DNA of 64,000 nt from Pseudomonas sp. B6002 (GTDB lineage Bacteria; Pseudomonadota; Gammaproteobacteria; Pseudomonadales; Pseudomonadaceae). Below the pieces are notes generated by a model. It did no database searches and was not told where the DNA came from. It saw only the letters and a program-made list of their open reading frames with translations. The position numbers were made by a program, and so were the translations under genes. Shown piece by piece: positions 40,461 to 49,148 of the stretch; the stretch's first letter is position 1; every line of letters begins with the position of its first letter. The stretch is from NCBI RefSeq assembly GCF_013385985.1, contig NZ_JACAOY010000006.1, positions 1 through 64,000 of the forward strand. Direction: 5' to 3'.

Positions 40461-40697
40461 TCACTTCGGCGCAACCCACGTCACCTCGGTAATCCCGAAC
40501 TTTTCCGCCCAAGGCCGTGTGGTTTTCTTGACCTGCTCATGCCCCACACGCCCCACGCGGCTGACGTGGGCGATGTCGGCGTCCACCGCTGCCCAGTGCC
40601 AGGCCTCGGCGTTGTTCATCACTTCGGCGCGTACCACAAAGGACTTCGGTTGACCGTGCAACTGATAATGGATGGTGTAGATTTTTGCGGAACTCAT
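40461..40697 (-). CDS. DUF6555-type small protein
   Basis: This 78-residue protein begins MSSAKIYTIHYQLHGQPKSF and contains EVMNNAEAWHWAAVDADIAH and KPWAEKFGI-like sequence (RPWAEKFGITEVTWVAPK), the layout of small Pseudomonas proteins I recall as DUF6555. The ATG at 40697 has gggaggc upstream; longer in-frame starts overlap the NAT gene on the other strand and lack a site. It has its own terminator. Function unknown. Confidence 0.72.
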   Translation of the reverse strand: MSSAKIYTIHYQLHGQPKSFVVRAEVMNNAEAWHWAAVDADIAHVSRVGRVGHEQVKKTTRPWAEKFGITEVTWVAPK

Positions 40698-40817
40698 GTT
40701 GCCTCCCTGTCTTGTTATAGATGGATAGGTTGGCGTCGCAAAAGGTTCATTCAAAATGACAAGGTGCACGCTGGCGCGGCATAGTGACGCCTCTGCCACG
40801 TGCCCAAGGAATGTGCC

Positions 40818-41636
40818 ATGCCCCACCTGACCCACAGCCAGCGCTACCTGCAGCGCCTGGGTTATGACGCGCCGCCACCGCCGACCCTGCAGACCTTGCA
40901 GGCGCTGCAACTGCGTCACGTGTGTACCTTTGCGTTCGAGAGCCTGTCGACCTTGATGCACCTGCCGGTGCCGATCGACCTGGCCAGTGTCGAGCAGAAA
41001 GTGCTGTTCGATGGGCGCGGTGGCTATTGCTATGAGCTGAACCAGATGTTCCTGGCGCTGCTGCAGGAACTGGGCTTCGAGGCGCGGGGCATTACCGGTT
41101 GGGTGGTGATGGGCGGGCCGGCGGACGTGCGCACCGGGCGTACCCATCGCCTGAGCCTGGTGACCCTGGACGGGGTGCGCTATGTCACCGACGTCGGCTT
41201 TGGCGGCATGGTGCCCAGCAGCCCGCTACGCCTGAACACCGAAGCGCCGCAAGCCACCGCCCACGAGCCCTATCGCCTGACGCACCATGAGGGGCAGTAC
41301 ACGCTGTGGGCCCAGGTCGCCGAGGAGTGGCGTGGCCTGTATGTGTTCGACCTGCAAGAGCAGGTGGCTATCGACTATGAAATCGGCAACTGGTACGTCT
41401 CCACGCACCCGGGCTCGACGTTCGTGGGCCAGTTGAAAGCCGCGCTGCTGGCGCCGGGCAAACGCTATACCTTGAACAACACGAACTACGCGGTCCACTC
41501 CCTCGACCAGCCCAGCGAAAAGCGCACCCTCGACAGTGCCGATGAACTGCTGGCGTTGCTCGGCAGCACCTTTGGCCTGCGTGTGGCGCAACTGCCTGCG
41601 CTGCGCACCGCCCTCGAAGGCCTGCTGCAGGCCTGA
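40818..41636 (+). CDS. nat: Arylamine N-acetyltransferase
   Basis: This 272-residue enzyme of the NAT family transfers acetyl from acetyl-CoA to arylamines and hydrazines in the cytoplasm. The catalytic triad is visible: Cys71 in RGGYCYELN, His110 in GRTHRLSL and Asp125 in TDVGFGG. The length is normal for the family. The ATG at 40818 has an aaggaa site; the frame is open six codons further up without a start signal. It is a single gene, divergent from the DUF6555 gene. Confidence 0.95.
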   Translation: MPHLTHSQRYLQRLGYDAPPPPTLQTLQALQLRHVCTFAFESLSTLMHLPVPIDLASVEQKVLFDGRGGYCYELNQMFLALLQELGFEARGITGWVVMGGPADVRTGRTHRLSLVTLDGVRYVTDVGFGGMVPSSPLRLNTEAPQATAHEPYRLTHHEGQYTLWAQVAEEWRGLYVFDLQEQVAIDYEIGNWYVSTHPGSTFVGQLKAALLAPGKRYTLNNTNYAVHSLDQPSEKRTLDSADELLALLGSTFGLRVAQLPALRTALEGLLQA

Positions 41637-41764
41637 CCGCCCAATGCGGGGCAGGGTGGCTGGCCGCCCAAGCCCCCCTTTGTGTCCCCCAAAACCCTCA
41701 ACGCCGCGAGACGGCTGCCTTAGTGTGGACTGCACTTTCCACCGTATAAGAAGAGAGGGTGGCC

Positions 41765-42121
41765 ATGCGCCGCATCGCATTACTGTTGGCTCTGCTCGGC
41801 CTGCTGACGGCCTGTGACGATAAACCCAAACCCCGCCCTGATAGCGCCTCCGCTGCCACCGCCATGCCCGCCGACCCGGCGCTGGCCCAGGTCTACGACA
41901 CCAGTTGCAAGCTGTGCCACGCCAACCCGGCGTCCGGTGCGCCGCTGACTGGCGACCGCAGCGCCTGGAGCCCGCGCGTGGCCCAGGGCGCGGACACCCT
42001 GCTGGACCACAGCATCAACGGCTACAACGGCATGCCGCCGATGGGCCTGTGCATGCAGTGTTCCGAAGAGCAGTTCCTGGCGCTGATCAGCTTTATGTCC
42101 GGTACTCAAATCCAACAATAA
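41765..42121 (+). CDS. Lipoprotein cytochrome c (class I, c5-like)
   Basis: This 118-residue protein has a lipobox LLTAC (Cys17) and one haem-binding site C48-K-L-C51-H52. The downstream part MPPMGLCMQCSEEQF holds the axial Met and an extra CxxC, as in cytochromes of the c5/c555 type. It would be anchored in the periplasm. The ATG at 41765 follows gagaggg. The gene ends 13 bp before the oxidase gene, so this cytochrome is the probable electron acceptor of that enzyme. Confidence 0.88.
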   Translation: MRRIALLLALLGLLTACDDKPKPRPDSASAATAMPADPALAQVYDTSCKLCHANPASGAPLTGDRSAWSPRVAQGADTLLDHSINGYNGMPPMGLCMQCSEEQFLALISFMSGTQIQQ

Positions 42122-42134
42122 GAAGGGGTGGTGG

Positions 42135-43523
42135 ATGACGCTTTCACGGCGGCAACTCTTGCAACGGTCGGCGGCTGCCGGCGCCTTTCTGGCGCTGACC
42201 AGCAACCCGGTGCTGGCCCAATTGGCGCGTGCGCCACGGCTGATTCCGTGGCGCAACTGGTCGGGGGCGCAGACCTGCCTGCCCTTGGCGCGCCTGGCGC
42301 CGAAGGACCTGGATGAACTGGTGCAGGTGATACGCCAGGCGCCGGGCACCATTCGGCCAGTGGGCTCGGCCCATTCGTTCAGCGCGCTAGTGCCAACCGA
42401 CGGCACGCTGTTGTCCCTGAGCTATTTCAACGGGCTGCTCGAGCATGACCCCGCCACGTTGCAGGCTACTTTCGCGGCCGGTACGCCGATGTCGCGCATG
42501 GGGCCGGCGCTCAAGGCGGTGGGGCAGGCGCTGCCGAATATGGCCGATATCGATTACCAGACCCTGGCCGGGGCGATTTCCACCTCCACCCATGGCACAG
42601 GCGTGGGCTTCACCTCGTATTCCGGCTGCGTCACCGGCATGCAACTGGTGACGGCCCAGGGCGAAGTGCTTGATTGCGATGCCGAGCATCACCCCGAGGT
42701 ATTCAGTGCGGCCCGGGTGTCCCTCGGTGCCCTGGGCGTGGCCACCCGGATCCGCTCGCAGAACCGCGCGCCGTACCGGCTGCGCGAGCGCCAGTGGATC
42801 GCCAAGACCGAAGAACTGCTGGAAGACGTCGACAAGAACACCCGGGAAAACCAGCACTGGGAGATGCTGGTGGTCACCCATTCCGACTACGCCTTGTCCA
42901 TCGCGCTCAACGAAACCACCGACCCCGAGACCCCGCCCATCGATCCGGCCGAGGCGGGTGGCAATGAGTTTGTGACCATCATCGAGAAGCTCGACAAGTA
43001 CGCCAGTGACTTCCCCGACACGCGCCGCACCTTGCTCAACAGCCTGCGGTTTTTTGCCAGTTTCCAGGACCGGGTGGCCGAGTCGTTCCAGGTGTACGCC
43101 AATGTGCGCAATGTGCGTTTCAACGAAATGGAGTACTCGGTGCCCGCTGAACATGGCCCGGCGTGCCTGCGAGAGATCCTCAAGCTGATCAACGACAAGG
43201 ACCTGCGCACCTGGTTTCCCATCGAGTACCGCTACGTCAAGGCCGACAATATCCCCTTGAGCATGTTCGAAGGCCGCGACAGCTGCTCGATCTCCGTGCA
43301 CCAGCACTACGCGATGGACCATCACAACTTCTTTGCCGCCGTGGAGCCGATTTTCTGGAAGTACGCCGGGCGTCCGCACTGGGGCAAGTTGCACACCCTC
43401 AACGCCCGCACCTTGCAGCCGCTGTACCCGCGCTGGGACGAATTTACCCGGGTACGCCGCGAGCTGGACCCCAGCGGCAAATTCCTCAATGCACACCTGT
43501 CATCCATCCTGGGAGTGGCCTGA
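42135..43523 (+). CDS. Tat-exported FAD-linked sugar-lactone oxidase (ALO family)
   Basis: This 462-residue protein has a twin-arginine signal (SRRQLLQRSAAAGAFLALTS). An FAD-binding type-4 domain follows (GTIRPVGSAHSFSALVPTDG, then GAISTSTHGTG), and a C-terminal ALO domain (RKFLNAHLS-like ending, PSGKFLNAHLSSILGVA). The family oxidises aldonolactones such as L-gulono- or D-arabinono-1,4-lactone. Export with folded FAD explains the Tat signal. The upstream cytochrome c would take the electrons. It overlaps the next gene by one base (TGATG). Confidence 0.88.
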   Translation: MTLSRRQLLQRSAAAGAFLALTSNPVLAQLARAPRLIPWRNWSGAQTCLPLARLAPKDLDELVQVIRQAPGTIRPVGSAHSFSALVPTDGTLLSLSYFNGLLEHDPATLQATFAAGTPMSRMGPALKAVGQALPNMADIDYQTLAGAISTSTHGTGVGFTSYSGCVTGMQLVTAQGEVLDCDAEHHPEVFSAARVSLGALGVATRIRSQNRAPYRLRERQWIAKTEELLEDVDKNTRENQHWEMLVVTHSDYALSIALNETTDPETPPIDPAEAGGNEFVTIIEKLDKYASDFPDTRRTLLNSLRFFASFQDRVAESFQVYANVRNVRFNEMEYSVPAEHGPACLREILKLINDKDLRTWFPIEYRYVKADNIPLSMFEGRDSCSISVHQHYAMDHHNFFAAVEPIFWKYAGRPHWGKLHTLNARTLQPLYPRWDEFTRVRRELDPSGKFLNAHLSSILGVA

Positions 43524-44791
43524 TGAAGCGCCGACATTTTGTATTGGGCAGCGCCGCCGTGCTGGCAGCCGGCGCCTGGCTGCTGCGCCCGAGCGATCGT
43601 GGCGGGCCTTACAACGAGTATTTCCGCACCCTCAATGCCGAACTCAAGGCCCACGGGCCGATGCGCCCGGTGATGCTGATCGACCTCGACCGCCTGGACC
43701 ACAACATCGACGTGGTGATGCAGTCGGTGAAGCGCGGCGGCAAGCACCTGCGGCTGGTGGAGAAGTCTTTGCCGTCGCCGGGGCTGTTGGCGTACATCGC
43801 CAAACGCGCGGGAACGCAGCGCTTGATGTCGTTTCATCAGCCTTTCTTGAACCATGACGCCCAAGTGTTTCCCGAGGCCGATATCCTGATCGGCAAGCCG
43901 CTGCCGGTGCGGTCGGCCGAGCTGTTTTATCAAACCCACAGGGGCACGTTCGACCCTGCGCGGCAATTGCAGTGGTTGCTGGATACGCCGCAGCGTCTGC
44001 AGCAATACCTGGAGTTGGCGCAGGGCCTGGGTACGCGCTTGCAGGTCAATATCGAGCTGGACGTGGGGCTGCACCGTGGCGGCATCAGCGATAACGCCGT
44101 GCTGGGGCAGATGCTCACGCTGATCGGCGCCCACCCGCAGTACCTGGCGTTCGCCGGTTTCATGGGCTACGACCCGTTCGTGGGCATGGGCGTGCCGGGG
44201 ATTCTCGGTTCGCCCCAGGCATTGTTCGAGCAGGTGATGCAACGCTACAACGGCTATGTCGACTTCACCCGCCAGCACGTGGCCGGGCTGTGGAGGGAAG
44301 GGCTGACCTTGAACACCGCCGGCAGCCCGAGCTATCGCATTCATGAGCAGGAGCGCTTGAGCACGGAAGTGTCGGTGGGCACGGCGTTGCTCAAGCCTAC
44401 CCATTACGACCTGGCGTCCCTCAGCGAGCATGTGCCCGCCGCGTTTATTGCCACGCCGGTATTAAAAAGCACCGGGCCGGTGAACATCCCGGCACTGGAC
44501 GGCAAGTCGCGGGTGTTCTCGTGGTGGGACCCGAACCAGCGCAGCACGTTTTTTATCTATGGCGGCAACTGGATGGCCGAATTCGAATCGCCCCAGGGGC
44601 TGCAAAGCAATGACCTGTATGGGCGCAGTTCGAACCAGGAGATGGTCAACGGCTCGCCGTCGGTGGGTTTGAATGTCGAGGACCAGGTGTTCCTGCGGCC
44701 CACCCAGAGTGAGTTCGTGCTGCTGCAGTTCGGTGATTTACTCGCGGTACGTGGCGGCAAGATCGTCGACACCTGGCCCGTCTACACCTGA
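43523..44791 (+). CDS. Tat-exported PLP enzyme, fold-type III (DSD1/alanine-racemase-like)
   Basis: This 422-residue protein starts KRRHFVLGSAAVLAAGAWLL, a twin-arginine-like signal. The body is a TIM-barrel PLP enzyme of the D-threonine aldolase/D-serine dehydratase/racemase group: MLIDLDRLDHNIDVVMQSVK, then LRLVEKSLPSPGLLAYIAKR where the Lys is the likely PLP-binding residue, and later LQVNIELDVGLHRGGI. A folded, PLP-loaded enzyme needs the Tat route, which fits the signal. It is the third exported member of the operon after the cytochrome and the oxidase. The substrate is unknown. Confidence 0.82.
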   Translation: MKRRHFVLGSAAVLAAGAWLLRPSDRGGPYNEYFRTLNAELKAHGPMRPVMLIDLDRLDHNIDVVMQSVKRGGKHLRLVEKSLPSPGLLAYIAKRAGTQRLMSFHQPFLNHDAQVFPEADILIGKPLPVRSAELFYQTHRGTFDPARQLQWLLDTPQRLQQYLELAQGLGTRLQVNIELDVGLHRGGISDNAVLGQMLTLIGAHPQYLAFAGFMGYDPFVGMGVPGILGSPQALFEQVMQRYNGYVDFTRQHVAGLWREGLTLNTAGSPSYRIHEQERLSTEVSVGTALLKPTHYDLASLSEHVPAAFIATPVLKSTGPVNIPALDGKSRVFSWWDPNQRSTFFIYGGNWMAEFESPQGLQSNDLYGRSSNQEMVNGSPSVGLNVEDQVFLRPTQSEFVLLQFGDLLAVRGGKIVDTWPVYT

Positions 44792-44803
44792 CACCCCGAG
44801 GTA

Positions 44804-44898
44804 AAAATGTGGGAGCGGGCTTGCCCGCGATGCAGGCACCTCGGTGTGTCAGTCACACCTCCGTGATGCCATCGCAGGCAAGCCAGCTCCCACATTTT
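44804..44898. repeat. REP doublet (REPIN), convergent intergenic
   Basis: The ends are perfect inverted arms (aaaatgtgggag at the left, ctcccacatttt at the right), each with the Pseudomonas REP core. The whole would fold into one long hairpin. It fills the gap between two converging genes and covers the last two bases of the leftward stop codon, so it may end transcription from both sides. Confidence 0.92.
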
Positions 44899-45838
44899 AC
44901 AGGGCAAACGGAATCGTCAGCTTCGCCCACAACATGTCACCCTCCGGCCGATTCTTCACGTCGAATTCCTTGGCCCAGCGAATCTCCGCACTGGCGTATT
45001 TGAGAAAGGTGAAATACACCGCAGGCCCAATCGCAAACACCTGCCCGCGCACGCCGTCGTTCACGTCCTCGCCGAAGATGTTGACCACCGTGCGCCCGTA
45101 CTGCTTATCGTCGGTGGTCTGCTTGAGGTAGTAGCCGTTGACCCCCAGGCTCAGGTTGTCGGTCACTTTGTAGCTGGCCGAATAATCGAAGTGGAAGATC
45201 TGCCCGGAGCGGTAGTCGGTGTCGTGGTTCTCTTCGTTGAAGCTGTAGGTGGTCTTGATCGACAGCTCCGTGCGCGCGTTGGGCATCCAGGTGGCCGAGA
45301 CCAGTGGCTTGTAGGTGTAGAAGTTGTTGCTGGTATTGGCCAAACGCGTGGCGTCGTATTCGCCGGTGGGCAGGGTGATTTCCACGGCGGCGGCCAGGGT
45401 CAGGTCCTTGCCCATGTCCCACAGGATGATCGGCGCGACGGTGGTGTCACCCATGCTTTCGCGGGTGTCAGCCATACCGAACAGCGACACCTGCTGCTTG
45501 AGGTAGGGTTGCGCGATGTAGCCCCCCAGCCGCCCGCCGAAGATGCGCACCGGGCTCAGGTAGTCCAGGCGCGGGATGATGGCGTCGGACTTGATGCGCA
45601 CGTCCGATACCTTGCCGCCCAGGGAGCTGATGTCCAGTTTGCGCGCCTCGTAGTGGTTGTAATACAGGTTGAAGGCGAACATATGGTCCGGCAGGTTGTT
45701 CACGTCCAGGGGCAGGATGTAGAAGCCGTCTGTGCCGGGGCCGATGTTGTCGACGCCACCTTCGGTGGCCAGGGCCGGCAGGCTGAACAGGCTCAACAGC
45801 GCAAAATGCAGCGGGTGAAATGCACGGGTGGGGTTCAT
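44897..45838 (-). CDS. Outer-membrane channel of the MetA-pathway-of-phenol-degradation family
   Basis: This 313-residue protein has a signal peptide (cleaved near PALA at residue 22) and a mature part rich in alternating beta strands, opening with TEGGVDNIGPGTDGFYILPL, then FAFNLYYNHYEARKLDISSL. This is the SphA/MetA_phenol transporter family, thought to form outer-membrane beta-barrels for uptake of hydrophobic compounds. The ATG at 45838 is preceded by gaggcc; upstream frame extensions have no signal. It is divergent from an OruR-type AraC regulator 203 bp away. Confidence 0.85.
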   Translation of the reverse strand: MNPTRAFHPLHFALLSLFSLPALATEGGVDNIGPGTDGFYILPLDVNNLPDHMFAFNLYYNHYEARKLDISSLGGKVSDVRIKSDAIIPRLDYLSPVRIFGGRLGGYIAQPYLKQQVSLFGMADTRESMGDTTVAPIILWDMGKDLTLAAAVEITLPTGEYDATRLANTSNNFYTYKPLVSATWMPNARTELSIKTTYSFNEENHDTDYRSGQIFHFDYSASYKVTDNLSLGVNGYYLKQTTDDKQYGRTVVNIFGEDVNDGVRGQVFAIGPAVYFTFLKYASAEIRWAKEFDVKNRPEGDMLWAKLTIPFAL

Positions 45839-46041
45839 GTCTGGCCTCTTTATTATTGTTAGGGCACCGCAGGCCATAGAAATAAGCCCTCGGCGCGCAG
45901 CGAGGCAGGGTTTTGGAGGACAGATAGGGGGACTTTGCCGGACAGGTTTCACTCAGTATGCAACGACTCTTGCAAGCGCCTATGATTGTCAGAATGTTTC
46001 TAAAACAAGAGCTGAAGCACTCAGTCAGGAACCCGTGATCC

Positions 46042-47079
46042 ATGCAAAGGAAAGCCGTTGACCCTCAATTCGAGCTGGCGCTCGTGTCGCCGTTCCTGTT
46101 GCAGACCCTGGGGCAGGTGGTGGCGCAGAAGGGCGCCAGTGCTGAAGCCCTGTGCCGTGGCCTGGGCTTTACCCTGGCCGACCTGGATGACCCGGCCCAA
46201 CGCATTTCCTATCGCCAAGCGGTCGCGATGATCCAGCGCGCGCTCAAGGTGCTGCCCGACCAGGGCCTGGGCCTGTGTGTGGGGCACCAGAACGTGTTGG
46301 GCACCCTGGGCTTGCTCGGCCATGTGATTTCCCTGTGCAAGACCCTGCGCGATGCCTTCGCCATCGGCGAGCGCCACCAGCACACCTCCGGCGGCATCGC
46401 CACCACCCGCACCCACGAAAGCGCCCACGAAGTGTTTATTGACGTCGAATGCCTGCTGCCCTACGCCGAGGTGCAGGTGTTTGCCGCTGAGGAGTTCTTC
46501 GCCAGCATCATGGTGTACGGCCGTGCGTTGGTAGGGGCGGACTTTATGCCGCTGCGGGTCGAATTCATGCACGCGGCGCCGCCCTATGCAGCGGAGTACC
46601 AGCGCCTGTTCGGCGATGACGTGCGGTTCGGCTGCCTGCACAACCGCATGGTGCTGGCGCCCCATTGGATGGACGTGCGTTTGCCCAATCACCATGCCCT
46701 GGCGTTGCGCCAGGCCCTGGAATTACTTGAGCTGGAAAGCGCGCAGTTGCACCAGAAGATGGACCTTATCCAGGCCGTGGAACGCGCCATCTCCCGCGAC
46801 CTGCAAGGCAGCCAGTTGGAGAAGGTCGCCAGCGACCTGAACATGAGCGGCCGCACCTTGCGCCGGCGCCTGACCGAGCACGGGCTGACCTTCGAGGGCC
46901 TGCTGGAACAGGTGCGGCGTGCGCGCACCATGGGCTTGCTGGGCAACCCGGGGTTGTCGATCGAGCGGATCACCGAAGAGGTCGGCTACAGCGATGTGCG
47001 CAGCTTTCGGCGGGCGTTCAAGCGCTGGACGGGGGTGAGCCCCAGTGCGTTTCGCGGGGAGGGAGGAGGGCTGGCGTAG
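46042..47079 (+). CDS. AraC-family regulator with Arabinose_bd-type (OruR-like) N-domain
   Basis: This 345-residue protein has an N-terminal sensor of the Arabinose_bd type (SPFLLQTLGQVVAQKGASAE, FGLLGHVISL-like TLGLLGHVISLCKTLRDAFA) and a C-terminal HTH_18 domain (LEKVASDLNMSGRTLRRRLT, ITEEVGYSDVRSFRRAFKRW, VSPSAFR). OruR and relatives control amino-acid or carbon-source use. It faces away from the MetA-type channel gene and probably controls it. Confidence 0.9.
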   Translation: MQRKAVDPQFELALVSPFLLQTLGQVVAQKGASAEALCRGLGFTLADLDDPAQRISYRQAVAMIQRALKVLPDQGLGLCVGHQNVLGTLGLLGHVISLCKTLRDAFAIGERHQHTSGGIATTRTHESAHEVFIDVECLLPYAEVQVFAAEEFFASIMVYGRALVGADFMPLRVEFMHAAPPYAAEYQRLFGDDVRFGCLHNRMVLAPHWMDVRLPNHHALALRQALELLELESAQLHQKMDLIQAVERAISRDLQGSQLEKVASDLNMSGRTLRRRLTEHGLTFEGLLEQVRRARTMGLLGNPGLSIERITEEVGYSDVRSFRRAFKRWTGVSPSAFRGEGGGLA

Positions 47080-47121
47080 TCCTTCGGGTGGTCCCGTTGC
47101 GGACGCCGGCCTAGAGCGGTT

Positions 47122-47673
47122 TCAGGAGGTTGAAGAATTGGCGGGGCGAGCGCGCAAAGGTTTGCTTTTTGGCGAATCAAAAAGCGCGCCGATCGCTTGA
47201 CGCGCCCGCGACAGCCGGCTCATTACCGTACCGATCGGCAGGTCGAGCATCTCGGCCGCCTCTTTGTAGCTGAAGCGTTCGACGCCCACCAGCAGCATGA
47301 CTTCGCGCTGGCCGTCGGGGAGTTTTTCCACGGCTTCGATGATTTGCCGGTGCATCAGGTCCGACTCCGGGTTGGGCGCCTCGGGGTCACTGACGGTTTC
47401 GAGGAATTCGTCGTTCCAGTCCATGCGCGAACGGCTGCGCACCTTGCGTGAACGCAGTTCGTTGATCCAGGTGGAGTGGACAATCGAAAACATCCAGCTC
47501 AGTACCGAAGTGTCGGGCTGCAGCTGATGGGAGCGTTCCAGTGCACGCACGCAGGCGAGCTGAACCAGGTCTTCGGCATCGTGCTTGTCGCCGGAAATGC
47601 GCAACGCGAATGCCCACAGGCGTGGCAGCAGTTCTGGAAGCAGTGCGGGTAAGTCAGCACCGGTGATCGACAT
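47122..47673 (-). CDS. ECF-type RNA polymerase sigma factor
   Basis: This 183-residue protein has sigma region 2 (RLWAFALRISGDKHDAEDLV, QLACVRALERSHQLQPDTSV, LSWMFSIVHSTWINELRSRK) and region 4 (LPDGQREVMLLVGVERFSYK, EAAEMLDLPIGTVMSRLSRA). Both are of ECF type, with no region 1 or 3. It is transcribed leftward and is divergent from a likely anti-sigma gene 488 bp away, an unusual arrangement, since such pairs are normally co-transcribed. It presumably controls the peroxidase gene; no promoter motif could be confirmed. Confidence 0.92.
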   Translation of the reverse strand: MSITGADLPALLPELLPRLWAFALRISGDKHDAEDLVQLACVRALERSHQLQPDTSVLSWMFSIVHSTWINELRSRKVRSRSRMDWNDEFLETVSDPEAPNPESDLMHRQIIEAVEKLPDGQREVMLLVGVERFSYKEAAEMLDLPIGTVMSRLSRARQAIGALFDSPKSKPLRARPANSSTS

Positions 47674-48161
47674 ATTTCCTCTTTTTATTTCTTGATGCCT
47701 AAAATGGTGCGGTCAGGCTACGAGGTCGATACCGTAGCGGATGCCTGTGTCGCGGCGTCCTTTTTGCGGTGCTGGGGCTCCTTTGATGACGGCGAATTGT
47801 ATCAAGTCGTTAACAAAATGTATCAGTTTGGCAGGGTATTGAAAGGTTATTGACAGCTTATGCAGGTACCAGGCCAAACATTCTGACAATCGTGTCAGGA
47901 AAAGTACCCCTACACATGGTGAAACATATAAGATTTATTCGGCCCTGGGAATATTTTCAGTTCCAGGGTGTTTTCTTAATGTCTTTGTACGTGTCGCCGA
48001 GTGTTTTTGCGGCTGCTTTTAGAAAGTGTTCTGGCCTGTTGCCAGGGCAGGATTGATGTCAATATGATGGCTTGTCGCTACCCGCTGACTCGCCGCTTCG
48101 GCCCATAAGGCCGAGAACCACCTAGCAGAAACTGATTGATGACAAACGGAGAGATAACCCC
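47674..48161. promoter_or_regulatory. Divergent control region of the sigma/anti-sigma-peroxidase genes
   Basis: 488 bp of AT-richer DNA. Visible signals: a pair of tgtatca direct repeats at 47798 and 47819, 21 bp (two helical turns) apart; a perfect 16-bp palindrome ctgacaatcgtgtcag at 47883-47898; and a small hairpin tcggcc/ggccga at about 48097-48113. An open frame at 47850-48056 does not look coding. These sites could be operators or ECF promoter elements. Confidence 0.4.
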
Positions 48162-49097
48162 ATGGTAGCGGATGATGCCTTGCTAATGGCCTATGTTGAC
48201 GGCGAGCTTTCGTCGCAACAGAACCAGGAGCTTGAGCGGCTGATCGATGCGTCGCCGGACCTGGCTGAGCGCGTCTCTCGGTTGATGGCTTCGTGCCTGC
48301 CTTATGAAGAAGCCTTCGCCCGCCAGAACCTGCCGCCTGTGCCCGAGAGCCTCAAGCTCAGTATCGCGGCCCTGGCTGCCCAGCATTCGGCGGCGGCCGA
48401 ACCCGAGGTGGCACCTGCCCAACGCGCGGCTGCCCATCCGTCCGGTAAAGCAGACAGCGTTTTCTCGCGCCTGTTCGCGCTCTTCCAACCTAAATTTGCA
48501 TGGCCGGCCCTGACGTTCGTTGCCGGTGCTGCCTGCTATGCCCTGGTGCTCCAGGTTGGTGCATTCAACGGTGCCCTCAAGCCCGGTTTTGATGCAAGCG
48601 CGCCGGCCGTTGCCCAGACCTCTCCCTGGGTTCAGCAGGCCGCCGCCTACCAGCATCTCTACACCCGCGAAACCGTCGCCTACGGCGCACAGCCCTCGGA
48701 TGTGGTCACCAAGACCCTCGCCGATATCCGTGACATCGACGGCCTGGCCCTGCGCGTGCCCGACCTGAGTTCCGCCGGCCTGACCTTCAAGCGCGTGCAA
48801 CGCCTGCGCTTCAACAACAAGGCCCTGATCCAGTTGGTGTACCTGCCGGCCAATGGCGCGCCGGTGGCGTTGTGCGTGATGAAGGAGCCCAAACCGGACC
48901 AGTCCATCACCCAGCAAAGCGTCGCGCAGATGAACGTAGTAACCTGGCGCCAGTCTGAACTGGGCTACGCGCTGATCGGCGAGCCCGAACAAGGTGTAGA
49001 CCTCAACGCCGTTGCCCGACTTGTCGCCGACCGAAGTGCGGCCCAGCTGTTTGCTGCTGTGCCTGCACCGATGTGGATCGCCGCTATCCAGAAATAA
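48162..49097 (+). CDS. Transmembrane anti-sigma factor
   Basis: This 311-residue protein has an N-terminal anti-sigma domain (ALLMAYVDGELSSQQNQELE, RLIDASPDLAERVSRLMASC) without the HxxxCxxC zinc motif of the ZAS type. A single transmembrane segment follows (LTFVAGAACYALVLQVGAF, about residues 122-143), then a periplasmic part of about 165 residues that may sense the stress. Its partner is most likely the divergent ECF sigma factor. The ATG at 48162 has a ggagaga site. The peroxidase gene follows after 51 bp. Confidence 0.85.
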   Translation: MVADDALLMAYVDGELSSQQNQELERLIDASPDLAERVSRLMASCLPYEEAFARQNLPPVPESLKLSIAALAAQHSAAAEPEVAPAQRAAAHPSGKADSVFSRLFALFQPKFAWPALTFVAGAACYALVLQVGAFNGALKPGFDASAPAVAQTSPWVQQAAAYQHLYTRETVAYGAQPSDVVTKTLADIRDIDGLALRVPDLSSAGLTFKRVQRLRFNNKALIQLVYLPANGAPVALCVMKEPKPDQSITQQSVAQMNVVTWRQSELGYALIGEPEQGVDLNAVARLVADRSAAQLFAAVPAPMWIAAIQK

Positions 49098-49148
49098 CCG
49101 CTCTGGGGTCGGGCATGGGTTCCCAATGCTGCGATCCCAGATAGCTAG

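Noticed and set aside
47850-48056. Plus-strand frame of 68 codons before the anti-sigma gene
   Set aside because: Weak start, no family, and it covers the palindromic control region.
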